Assembly (NCBI RefSeq): GCF_003627035.1
Contig: NZ_CP032626.1
Span: forward strand, 1,178,001-1,242,000
Source of the DNA: Apilactobacillus bombintestini
Lineage (GTDB): Bacteria; Bacillota; Bacilli; Lactobacillales; Lactobacillaceae
DNA: 64,000 nt
Direction of reading: 5' to 3'
Shown here in pieces: positions 13,201 through 20,407 of this stretch; position 1 is the first letter of the stretch; each line of letters begins with the position of its first letter. The notes beneath the pieces were generated by a model. The model made no database searches, was not told the DNA's origin, and saw only the letters and a program-made list of their open reading frames with translations. A program made the translations under genes and the position numbers.

Positions 13201-16200
13201 ACGTTTTACTGCACTTTGAGCTATGTTCTGTGCATTATTATATGCATCTTCATATGCATTATTCTTGGTTACATTCTTACCATCTGATGGTTTATTGGTA
13301 TCACTTGGGTTTTGAACTGCATAATATGCATCTTTGACACCATAATAAGCATTTTTACCATCATCTGACAAACCGTTATCAGAAGACTTGTTTGATTCAG
13401 CTTGTTTTATACCATCGGCGGCACTTGAACCTTGAACATAACCCACATGATATGGTTTTTCTTGGGATGCAGGCGATTTTTTACTCTTCCCATCAATGTA
13501 ACCATGGATAGCATTTAGGACACCATTTGCATAATTAGAATCTGTTGATTCAGTATTTTGATCAAGCAATCCATTGGTATAGTCATCTGCACCTCGCTGA
13601 ATACGACCTGCTTGATTCCCTTGATCATATGAAGCTGTATAAACAAGACGATTATCAGATTGCTTATTCTTAGTTGTGGCAATTGTATTTGCATGCCCAT
13701 CGGTATAACCATCTACTGTTGCTTGGTAAGCTGTATTATATGCATCGACATTAGTACCACTTGGTGCTTGCTTATTAGCATCATTTCCTTTAGCCAAATC
13801 ACCTAGTGCATTTATAACAGCTTTTTCTTGACTATAAGCATAGTTATATGCTGGATCATTAGAAGTACTTGTTTTGCCATCTTTAGCATCATTTAACCCA
13901 TTCAATGATGGAGTATATCCAGGCATAGATGATGCATTCTCAGTATCATTGTTGTATATAGCCTTCTGAACAGCTGCTTTGTATCCTTGTTGTCCTTGTA
14001 GTCCAAGATTGTATCCATCTTGTCCTAAAATATTATTTGGATATCCAACACCAGAGATTCCAGAATTGTATCCTTTTATATTAGCTTTATAAGCGTTGTT
14101 GTACAATACCTTATCAGCAACTGTATCAATACTACTATCATCGGCATTTTTGCCTGTAGACATGTCACTATATGCTTGCTTAATAGAATTATTAGCCATA
14201 TCAACTGCTTTATTATAAGCATCCATATAAGTTTGTGAATGAGTACCATCAGCAGGATAATGAGAAATATCTCCGTGATTGTTTACACTATTAATAGCAT
14301 CAGCTGCTCCATTATAAGTATCGGAACTATTTAGCGAACTTACTGGCAAGTTTTCACTTTCAGCTTTATCAAAGTCTTGATTAGACTTATTAGCAGCATT
14401 GTAACCAGCCATATAATTTAGATTATTTGGTTGAGCAGGAGTATTCTTACCGGACTTACCATCTTTATATCCATCATTCATTGAACTGTATACACTTGAT
14501 GATAATTGCTTAATTACATTACTTGAATCAAATGGATTTGGTTTCCCTTTCTCTACAGCTTGTAATGCTTGAGACTTAATTGCTTCTACATTATCTTTAG
14601 CGTCAATTAATCCTTCTTGGTATGCATCTTTCCAAACCCGATTGTCATTGCTTGGTTTTGAATTATTAGTAATGCCTAAGCTATCTGAATATGCAGCTTT
14701 GTATGCATCACTAGCATCATCAGAAATATTACCTGTCTTAGTAGGAATTCCATTTTTATCGGCATTAATACCCAAGTTCAAATTACTTCGATCTGCTTTA
14801 CCACTATTGTAAGCCTTAGAATTTTCATCACCTTTAAAACTACTGTTATAACCATCATTATACTCACTGATAGATAATTGAGTAATTGTATTACTATCAC
14901 TAGCATTAGCATCTTTTTGTGCTTTTGTAATACCATTATCGTATTTTTGGTTTGCACTATTTAAGTATTGAACAACGATATCGTTATACAAATTACCTTG
15001 TTTATTCTCTTTATTTTGATAACTAATACCTTTTAAGCCAGCAACTGTCGCATTAAATACATCATTAGTTACAGAAACAATGCGATCAGAAGAATCACTA
15101 GAATTATTAATATCTTGTTCATCTTTGGCTAATTGATCAGTAATTTTAGAAGCATTATTGTAACCATTTACATATGCATTCTTAGAATCACCAGAATAGT
15201 TAGATGAATTGTTTGCTTGTTTTGCAAAAGCATCTTTGAATCCTTGTTCAGTTGCATCAAACGCACTAAAGTAATTTTTAGTGTATTCAGGTGACTTACC
15301 ATTTAATTGGGTCACCGTAGTAGGACGAGTAATGTTATTGAAGAAATCATTTCCACCATCGATGAAACCTTGTTGGTTAGCTTTATTTAAGGCATCTTTT
15401 CTTTCGTCATCAATACCATTATTATAACCAGCTACATAAGGTTTAGCATCAGATTTTGTAGGTTTTGGATTTTCTTGAGTCTTAGCATCATTATATCCAT
15501 CAGTGTGCCCTTGTTCAGCTTGTTGATAACCTTTCTTGTAATCGGCATCAGAGGCTTTAGGTTGCTTGTATTTTACATAATCGTTACCACCAGCTACTTG
15601 GCGACCTTGTGCATATGCAGAATCATAAGAGTCTTGATAAGTTTTGGTCCTATCATCAGTATCTCTATGGAGATATTGTCCATCATTGGAACCATCTTTA
15701 TAACCATCAACTCCACCCTTGTATCCTTTCTTGTAGGCATCTGCACTAGATACATTTGAAGGTATATTACCGGGAGCATTAGAAGCTTTAGCATTATTAA
15801 TTACAGCTGAGATACCATCAGAAGTTCCTTTTTGGGCTGAATCAGTAGCATCTTCATATCCTTTCTTAAATGCAGATTCAGCAGAAGTATTTTTATAACC
15901 ATTTGGAATATTGGAACCTTTATCTTGATTAAATGCATTCATACCTACTGTATAAGCAACTTTTTCATAAGCTACTTTTTGCAAAGTATTCAATTTTGCG
16001 TCAGATTGGCCGTTTAAAGCAGCATAAGCACCATACTTAAGATCTCGGTAAGCAGTTAAATTTCCTTTATAATTGTCCGTGTTTATTTGACTAGGAGAAC
16101 TAGATCTAGAATCTGCCGAATTATTACCATTCTGTAAAGCTTTAGCAATCCCTTTTTGAGCCGCATCGTTACCTTCTTTTGCATAAACCAAACTATTCAT

Positions 16201-19200
16201 ATGATTATTTGTCGTAGTAGGTAAACTATTATATATAGCTCCGTTAATAATAGATTGTGCATAATTGAAGCCAGCTTCTTCGGCTTTGTTAACTTGACCA
16301 TCAGGATTATCATCCTGAGCACCAACACTCATAGCATTACGATAACCGTCAGAAGCATAGTTATACGAAGTTAAAGGTCCTTGATTATTGGCAATCTTAG
16401 CCTTCTGATTTTGATTTCCATTACGAACATCTTGTATAAAAGCAATAACACCTTGAGCATCTGAAACAGCTTGTAAAGCTGCACCAGCATCTTTTTTACC
16501 TGTTACTCCATTTAACATGTGGGTAGGTAAATTAAATGAATTCTTTAAGTCATTAAATCCTAAGTTAGGGTTTTCCAACGCTGTATTATAAGCACTTTCA
16601 TAATCGTTATGTGCTTTAGCATAATTTTCATTCTTAGATGCTTCTTCACTAACTCTATTCCCTTGAGCATCTTGTAAACCAGCTTGGTATGCAGCCTCAT
16701 TATATCCCTTCACAAAGGCACTTGGATTATCAGTTTGCTTATATGCATCCAACTGGGTAATATCTTGATTTGCCGTAGCATTATCATATGCATTAAATCC
16801 TGCTTGAACAGCACTATAAGCAGCTTGATAATCACTATTAGTCTTAGTATTAAAAGGTTCAGCATTCTTATTTACGCTGGTACCAGACACACTATCAGCT
16901 AATGCATCATCTGTACCTTGGTTAACGTTTCCTAATTGGCCATTAGCAACTGGCATGGTACTTACTAGCTTAACTTTACCATTTCCCGCATCATCATATC
17001 CTTCAATATTTGTGGAATATGAATCAGAACCAACAATGGAATTAACTGAGTTAATACCATAGTGTAATCTCATTCCAACATATTGTGGATTGACAACCAT
17101 ACCTTTTGGAATTGTGTAAGTGATTGGAATAATTCCACCATCATAATTTTTTGTGTCTACTTTAGAAGCATATTTATTTGGATCTGCTTTAGAAAATTCA
17201 TTAGAATAATTGCCACCAGTAACATTTTGTAATTTAGTATAGTCAGTAGAATTATTTCCATAAGCAATTCCAACATAAATAGGTTGTCCATTCACTTGCT
17301 TATAATTTGATAATCTAGCATATCCAGTTAATACAGTATCCCCATTAGAATTAGTTGTTCTAGTTACGGGCCCTGCAAAACTAACAGTAGGAACATCAGA
17401 AAGTTCTAACGTATTACCTGTAACTTGACCATCGGTTATTCTATTACCGTCAACATCAATTCCTGTATATCTAGTTGAACCAGATATCAAATCAAAGCTA
17501 TATAAGTACTTCGTTTGATTGCCATATTTAACAGCTACAGTATAAGCCTTAATATCACCACCGGTTCCACCAGCATTACTACCAGAAGTAGTTTGAAATT
17601 GTCTTATTTGATCAGGTTTTATAAATATTGCATGATTATTACCAACTGAATTAATGTTTACAGACCCATAGTATGGGACAAAGTTACCCTTTGAGTTGGT
17701 AAAACCTACTTTTAAGTTACCTCTTGAGCCAACATTAAAGGATCCTGCTGTATTAGTTATTAATCCATAGTAGGTACCTCCCCCATTAACTCTTCCTGGG
17801 ACCTTGTCCATCAAAGCTTGTAACACACCACCATTGATGACGCTTACTTTAATTCCTGAATTTTGTAAATTAATAGGTTGATTATATCCACCTGAATCAC
17901 CATTACTACCTTCAAAGTTTAATGTACCACCATTAACATTAATTGTGATAGCGTTTCCAGAACCAACACCACCACCTAATATTCCTTGGCCTTGTCCAGC
18001 AATAATGTTTAATGTTGCATTCTTATTAATATTTAATTGTGCACCATTATTATTCATAACAATTCCATAGTTACCACTATTGTAGTTACTGTTACCATTT
18101 TGTCCTCGAGGAATTAATGTCATTTTAGAATTTTCACCTAAAGTAACATTACCACTAACTGCAATGTTAGTTCCTCCAACTGCATATGAAGTATTACCAA
18201 AATAATGTGAGTTAGGTTCTAGAATAAAATTATTAACTTCTAGATTTTCTTGATTTCCTCCACCTTCAATAGGAACGTTGCTTTGAAATGGAGAATTGTA
18301 ATTAGTGCTTGAAGTTGGAACTAATACATTAACGTTACCACTAAAGTAAGTATCATTAGAAGTAGAACTTAACAATTGAGGACCCACATAATTTATGTTT
18401 GCAAAATGAAATGCAGCTCCAGATTGAGCACGAAATGGGCCATAGAAATTAGCACCATAGAGTCCTTGGAAATTTTGTAAATATACATCTAAATTGTTGT
18501 TTCTACTATTAACTGTATAATTACTACCATGAAAATCCATCATGTGGTTTTGTCCATCTATAGTTATTGAAGAAAATTGAGTAGTTATAGTCCCATTGTT
18601 TTCACCATTTGTAGCACCACTCAAATCAACATCGTTCGCTAATCTAACGGTAGTAATGTTACCTGCAGTATTACCATTAACACCACCTGTATTTGTTGAT
18701 GCTGTCATAATAGATGACCATTGATTTCCATTTTGTACATAAACAGTTCCATTTGCTGCTTGATTTACTACATCATTAAATCCTTGATTATAAGCTTGAA
18801 CACCGGTATTCACTTTAGGAACAGAATTATTTCCGTTGTAACTGTTGTTAGTAAAATACCTATTCATAGCATCTCTAGCACCACGATATGCTTGATCGTA
18901 TAGATTGCTTGTATCATTTTTTGTAGAATTTAAATAGTAATCTTTTGTTTTACCATTGCTACCTGGATAAACACCTTGCCATTTACCACTTTCAGCATCT
19001 GCCATACCTTGTTGTGTAAGGACATAATTTACCGCTTGATTAAATGCTTTTTCTAATCCTACGGCACCAGCATCAGTGTAAAGCTTGCGTTCATTGGCGA
19101 TATCTGAAGTGCTAGATGAAGGAATACTAATTGCTTGATTAGCACTATTCGATTTTACTGATAAATTATTCGCATTATTAATTCTACTATCCATAGTTGT

Positions 19201-20223
19201 GGAGTATTTAGTAACAGAATTGGTTGCATCAGTAGGATTATCAGCTCCACCTTGATTAGTATCATCACTAGTTCCATAATTCAAAGGTGTTCCATCTGTT
19301 GGATTCTTTTGCATAGAACTAGATGAACTAGATGTGCTTGCATTCTTATCAACATTGTCATCACCCTTGGTTGTATCCTTAGGCTTAAATCCTTTACTAC
19401 CCGTTTGAGCATTGGCACTATCACTTTTAAAGTCACCTAATTTAGTAACTGTATTACCATAATAATTATAGTCTTGAGTACCAGAACCGATTCCCTTAGT
19501 TGACTTATTATAAGAATTCATAGTTGCAATTGCGCCATCATAGGCAGAATTGTAATAATTAGCGGCTTGTCCACTTAGCTTTTTAGATTGATTGCCTTTT
19601 CCTTTGTAGGCATCCATGTAACCTTGTTGAATTTGTTCACTATAATGAGCTGTTTCATCATTTTTGTTTGGGTTGGTGATAACACTCCCATCACTTGTGG
19701 TAATAGTACTGTTTTGTGCATTTTCACCCAAACGATATGATAATCCATCATCTTGTTGATGGTTATTATCTTTATCGTGTTGTCCACTATTTGAACTAGA
19801 TAATTGCCCATTGTTTTGACTGCTGTCTTGTCTTTGATCGTTATTATCAGATGGTTTAGAACTATTGGAACTATTTTGATTTTCTTTCTCTGATTGTTTT
19901 GCGTTAGTATTACCATCTTGTTGGTCATTATTGTTATTGATTGGCGAATTATTAGCTACTTTTGTGTCTGATGACTTAGTAGAATCATTATCATCTTGCT
20001 TATCTTGATTAACTTTTTGTGATTTATTATCACTATTATCTGAATTTTGAGTTTCAGCTGGAGCATTTTCTGCGGCTTTGGCAGATGTAGTATTAACCAT
20101 GCCAAATGCGGATGCTCCTAAGAAAGCTAAAGTAGCAATAGATACTACTACCCATTGCTTTTTTACTTTCTTCATTATTTTTTTATCATTTATTTTATTA
20201 AATTGTTGTTTATTATATTGCAC
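4279..20223 (-). CDS. Giant repeat-containing surface protein 2 (5,314 aa), beta-helix adhesin with wall-binding tail
   Basis: The start is a GTG at 20223 behind AAGGAG. Residues 1-50 are a Sec-type signal (KKVKKQW, hydrophobic run, likely cut after SAKA). Residues 55-350 are N/Q/S/D-rich. From about 525 to 940 is an N/G-rich right-handed beta-helix (VRLANDVDL, ITIDGQNH, FANINYVGPQLL), as in pectate-lyase-like adhesive domains. From about 950 to 1080 is a beta-sandwich-like domain (SFAGPVT, LTGYARL, MRLHYGIN). Residues 1100-5080 are about 90 degenerate units of roughly 40-50 residues built on the theme YxxAYxxA...GYxDGxxG, probably helical. FxxGxxxP motifs (FIDGEDRP, FENGEARP, FVAGEKRP) recur in them. 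The last 225 residues are rich in R, K, H and Y, with SLAP/DUF5776-like elements (GTPRYVLKNG, YVTSNKTYVKMT). There is no LPxTG motif, so attachment is probably non-covalent. I saw no cysteine. Likely role is a long adhesin or fibre; the function is inferred. Confidence 0.95.
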   Translation of the reverse strand: MQYNKQQFNKINDKKIMKKVKKQWVVVSIATLAFLGASAFGMVNTTSAKAAENAPAETQNSDNSDNKSQKVNQDKQDDNDSTKSSDTKVANNSPINNNNDQQDGNTNAKQSEKENQNSSNSSKPSDNNDQRQDSSQNNGQLSSSNSGQHDKDNNHQQDDGLSYRLGENAQNSTITTSDGSVITNPNKNDETAHYSEQIQQGYMDAYKGKGNQSKKLSGQAANYYNSAYDGAIATMNSYNKSTKGIGSGTQDYNYYGNTVTKLGDFKSDSANAQTGSKGFKPKDTTKGDDNVDKNASTSSSSSSMQKNPTDGTPLNYGTSDDTNQGGADNPTDATNSVTKYSTTMDSRINNANNLSVKSNSANQAISIPSSSTSDIANERKLYTDAGAVGLEKAFNQAVNYVLTQQGMADAESGKWQGVYPGSNGKTKDYYLNSTKNDTSNLYDQAYRGARDAMNRYFTNNSYNGNNSVPKVNTGVQAYNQGFNDVVNQAANGTVYVQNGNQWSSIMTASTNTGGVNGNTAGNITTVRLANDVDLSGATNGENNGTITTQFSSITIDGQNHMMDFHGSNYTVNSRNNNLDVYLQNFQGLYGANFYGPFRAQSGAAFHFANINYVGPQLLSSTSNDTYFSGNVNVLVPTSSTNYNSPFQSNVPIEGGGNQENLEVNNFILEPNSHYFGNTSYAVGGTNIAVSGNVTLGENSKMTLIPRGQNGNSNYNSGNYGIVMNNNGAQLNINKNATLNIIAGQGQGILGGGVGSGNAITINVNGGTLNFEGSNGDSGGYNQPINLQNSGIKVSVINGGVLQALMDKVPGRVNGGGTYYGLITNTAGSFNVGSRGNLKVGFTNSKGNFVPYYGSVNINSVGNNHAIFIKPDQIRQFQTTSGSNAGGTGGDIKAYTVAVKYGNQTKYLYSFDLISGSTRYTGIDVDGNRITDGQVTGNTLELSDVPTVSFAGPVTRTTNSNGDTVLTGYARLSNYKQVNGQPIYVGIAYGNNSTDYTKLQNVTGGNYSNEFSKADPNKYASKVDTKNYDGGIIPITYTIPKGMVVNPQYVGMRLHYGINSVNSIVGSDSYSTNIEGYDDAGNGKVKLVSTMPVANGQLGNVNQGTDDALADSVSGTSVNKNAEPFNTKTNSDYQAAYSAVQAGFNAYDNATANQDITQLDAYKQTDNPSAFVKGYNEAAYQAGLQDAQGNRVSEEASKNENYAKAHNDYESAYNTALENPNLGFNDLKNSFNLPTHMLNGVTGKKDAGAALQAVSDAQGVIAFIQDVRNGNQNQKAKIANNQGPLTSYNYASDGYRNAMSVGAQDDNPDGQVNKAEEAGFNYAQSIINGAIYNSLPTTTNNHMNSLVYAKEGNDAAQKGIAKALQNGNNSADSRSSSPSQINTDNYKGNLTAYRDLKYGAYAALNGQSDAKLNTLQKVAYEKVAYTVGMNAFNQDKGSNIPNGYKNTSAESAFKKGYEDATDSAQKGTSDGISAVINNAKASNAPGNIPSNVSSADAYKKGYKGGVDGYKDGSNDGQYLHRDTDDRTKTYQDSYDSAYAQGRQVAGGNDYVKYKQPKASDADYKKGYQQAEQGHTDGYNDAKTQENPKPTKSDAKPYVAGYNNGIDDERKDALNKANQQGFIDGGNDFFNNITRPTTVTQLNGKSPEYTKNYFSAFDATEQGFKDAFAKQANNSSNYSGDSKNAYVNGYNNASKITDQLAKDEQDINNSSDSSDRIVSVTNDVFNATVAGLKGISYQNKENKQGNLYNDIVVQYLNSANQKYDNGITKAQKDANASDSNTITQLSISEYNDGYNSSFKGDENSKAYNSGKADRSNLNLGINADKNGIPTKTGNISDDASDAYKAAYSDSLGITNNSKPSNDNRVWKDAYQEGLIDAKDNVEAIKSQALQAVEKGKPNPFDSSNVIKQLSSSVYSSMNDGYKDGKSGKNTPAQPNNLNYMAGYNAANKSNQDFDKAESENLPVSSLNSSDTYNGAADAINSVNNHGDISHYPADGTHSQTYMDAYNKAVDMANNSIKQAYSDMSTGKNADDSSIDTVADKVLYNNAYKANIKGYNSGISGVGYPNNILGQDGYNLGLQGQQGYKAAVQKAIYNNDTENASSMPGYTPSLNGLNDAKDGKTSTSNDPAYNYAYSQEKAVINALGDLAKGNDANKQAPSGTNVDAYNTAYQATVDGYTDGHANTIATTKNKQSDNRLVYTASYDQGNQAGRIQRGADDYTNGLLDQNTESTDSNYANGVLNAIHGYIDGKSKKSPASQEKPYHVGYVQGSSAADGIKQAESNKSSDNGLSDDGKNAYYGVKDAYYAVQNPSDTNKPSDGKNVTKNNAYEDAYNNAQNIAQSAVKRGQKLFVTQSETPTSDGTMQQDAVVDGYTQAKKGYGDQKAGKVDQGNKNPSYLAGVQMAKDLVAGEQAAKTNASTSNEIQSVASKAYNDAVNNVLNGNPTAQPVVSNPNLAQIYNDAYNDALSDAKQSASQGANDYLNGKGKVGGKDLQSQVHDKAYDRSIKGFDDGSQQKPKENTQDIGYNKGYDAGQSVNKAISDQKSGKPYDGNASDKGVYDDAKQGYDDGYNNRDNSKPNNIAYNNGYNEGKTAAKSDASQDAINKQNATDGFNAGLNNATNAKPDNDYYNNGYKQGKSVAQAISDQKSGTSDDSKADDKPSYDSASQGYIDGVNSVINGSGTPAANTPAYITAYNQASTDGKNAYQNGANQALTNMFAQNTAKQTYKNSSLQTLANNGFNDVKSGFDSEFTGNLPANITSTVGQGMKLAQSTKNAIDQEIKGQPIESIPDPIKFEVDKGLNQAQKAVSENPSVNGSQIPSGLSEVAGYAYSKAIQSYKESYNSGVNIAKTLNTTEPTDKNAKQGYDDYMAGLKSVIVSGAAPISNPNVGQQAGIDAKDNYEKAYNDGLKGSTDSNNSDPVYKQANASVKQALQDFANGTSKSDDEINAMPLVQQTAYKDALIDAKNAHEKGANKFIDGEDRPEGNQGIAAAMENGYDDAQKGYDIAENGTKFNDLTSDQKNNPSFMIGFNAATQGNSGLSDLENGKNPGNDKNEQDGYNGANDGFNAGKNGSPKADLSKFSKPYRDAYNKAYNEAKNGVQAGYNDAMKPSSQATDLNKQTSLFGKAYQSGNDKAKSEIAAGVQDYKNNQAQPSGNTAANQYGFNQAKDGYEGKGSDNKDASYQAGENQSSALEHAKQNVSAGETSNNDPLTNEAEKALINGINDAKNGNSDSKNAVNDNPRMDSDAYAAGVDMGNQARIDGASTFVDGGNKADKSDPVSQAQAMGYDNAQSGFSDGSQNNTKPAKPNDADYMKGYNSSKAVQAAEENAQKANAKETATDTDSFNKATQGYADAVKALKTNRDNPAQAADKNIAYTKAYHDAVARLQPEYNAGAQALTAGKPSIDADLGQADKDAIQAGFDDATKAFNAGMNGDDSYKSANKAESTANQLGKAAEQGIQNVIHDNKPATDDANVDKAINAAKASALKHEFNATSADQDIAANPTLSAVYAKAIGQLHDVYAKAVVAETAGTPVDSNVVAQLGKSDADQAIRAGYHGDSKPANADVAAAYQAGQEAKKGYDLAQSNQHAAEDASDATKQGNTAAFDALQNHGKTVDNSNKPLTYQLAYDAATGDASSLTDRGAAAFENGEARPSGDDAAAKVQQAAYDQAQKGYEDAKAGRIDNTNPDSSYQAGTKAYADSQKGIAYAQAHKSVPEDGTPAEKLAAQAEIDGFKHQPNAHPNNMIYNDIYKAAKADDAAQQQAGAVDANSDQPTTDRNKLNALQQDSYDAGKQAGQDGYAKANKKEQNDDGSSYSKQAFDGAKAGFSDVSNNQTKSDKELSGQTDVYKSAYQKAVNKMKHAVENGIKAFIDGKDKPDSSTITGSKEDEGYDGAQNGYEDAKQAYEDAKSGKPDKSNKSEAYLAGLKAYQDYQNGVDSAINNGKLPSDASDSEKDAFEAAQLGLAAGKKSTDKPKDLSSKSRTYQDAFNYAYNQAQNGEQAGYDDAMKPTSDATDLNKKSPYFINAYKDGKDRSSHEIEQGVSDFDKGLDKPSVDSKASHYGYTQASDGFRDAYNDALNNTKTSLDGKSDVYKAAYHKASEDAQKAIVDGQNAAKNKAQIADGTSAHDVLAKHAHDQYLNGYKNDTKNGNPKDSSFIAGQSAKTNADKVVDAFKKNSTSDGSDLGDTAKQAFDEAIAGNSNSSNHTGDNALAKDDVYAQVHKLASDDNEQGIKDYLQGNSRSTGDDAAAKAAQAGYDDAKQGMTDQLAGKANEPGNPAYTAGVNAAKAIQAAEENAQKANAKETATDTDSFNKATQGYADAVKALKTNRDNPAQAADKNIAYTKAYHDAVARLQPEYNAGAQALTAGKPSIDADLGQADKDAIQAGFDDATKAFNAGMNGDDSYKSANKAESTANQLGKAAEQGIQNVIHDNKPATDDANVDKAINAAKASALKHEFNATSADQDIAANPTLSAVYAKAIGQLHDVYAKAVAAETAGTPVDSNAVAQLGKSDADQAIRAGYHGDSKPANADVAAAYQAGQEAKKGYDLAQSNQHAAEDASDATKQGNTAAFDGKQDILNDNKRDLSTKPLVYQLAYASATQDADDNTQKGSKAFVAGEKRPEGSDSDAKIAQKSYDESQKGYEAAKKGNFNTDGQSDSYKAGVKAYNDAYQGIRYANQNKSIANDGASAEKVASQAVLDGFNHVVSDKYAGNLIYDEIRNDSANEFDKIRQSGAIDANKSQPAINRNSLTSLQQQAYDEGNYDGSKGYNDANNPIVNTNESQNQQFAHHGARDGYQAAILNKTSDMNNQSPVFVAAYNRAYKSAMDAAKRGAELAYDDKANDAQNMNDWKSQAQNSSFNAYQAVIANKLDGSNLSDTQKIGYDKAINLIHAVQDAISNHNQASQNSEYVNAYNTAKQAITDALRDIDNGKSLPADADSIMVPDGLNKDVYKAVYEGTLSGFDRGANSGIDQPDKDNMFFDISFHNGYKLGQNSYNGQVLNDFVANKKQMDFTTLGAKQHYDKAYQDVTDGFNDGLNGKAKKSNGNRYYNNGYQIAIDGLAGMNAASSSIKDNVYHMLSNKDQAFIDGFDGYKLGISDAKHHSKRIKRNLEGKNRMFIYAYEQGMKAELLRLSQEGRKAGHKRAITGRHIIRHLRARHSAAYVRAYVKSYERTFRRRIPRYIYNIRTIYTHNSVKYNRNSRVKKFAYTKRYNSTVFRVIGVKFTKHGTPRYVLKNGLLVTANWHYVRNAYYKHNFKKFRVIKPAGVLIHRSEKFSKQNVVRRIKRGQIFKVRRIVRYHGLTRFYVGRYKYVTSNKTYVKMTRN
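6531..7380. repeat. 850-bp internal duplication, copy A (inside giant gene 2)
   Basis: This stretch matches 9426-10275 with a constant offset of 2,895 bp and no gap. Comparing line by line I count nine single-base differences in 850 bp, about 99% identity. It encodes about 283 residues of the repeat region, from NTAAFD back to QAAEENAQKANAKE. Sequence on both outer sides diverges sharply. The other repeats in this gene are only similar at the protein level, so this is a recent duplication or gene conversion. Confidence 0.95.
9426..10275. repeat. 850-bp internal duplication, copy B (inside giant gene 2)
   Basis: This is the partner of 6531-7380, in the same orientation and frame, with 2,045 bp of unrelated repeat sequence between the copies. 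Three of the nine differences I could follow change a residue (two Ala/Val exchanges in AVVAETAG against AVAAETAG and NVVAQ against NAVAQ; at the edge AVQAAEE against AIQAAEE). The rest are mostly silent. Confidence 0.95.
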
Positions 20224-20361
20224 TTCGCTTCGCTCTCCTTAAATTAAAGTACATATACGTTTTTACATATACTATGTTAATACTTAACTTATTTAAAAAA
20301 AAGCAAAATGCTTATGCACCAATGTTTAACGAAGAACTATTACAAAAAAATTATTATATTT

Positions 20362-20400
20362 ATAAAAAAGAACCTTATCTTTTTTAGATAAGGTTCTTTC
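20362..20400 (-). terminator. Terminator after giant gene 3
   Basis: A 14-bp perfect stem (arms 20367-20380 and 20386-20399, 5-nt loop) with a minus-strand T run lies directly downstream of the stop of giant gene 3. It separates giant gene 3 from giant gene 2. Confidence 0.88.
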
Positions 20401-20407
20401 TTTTTGA

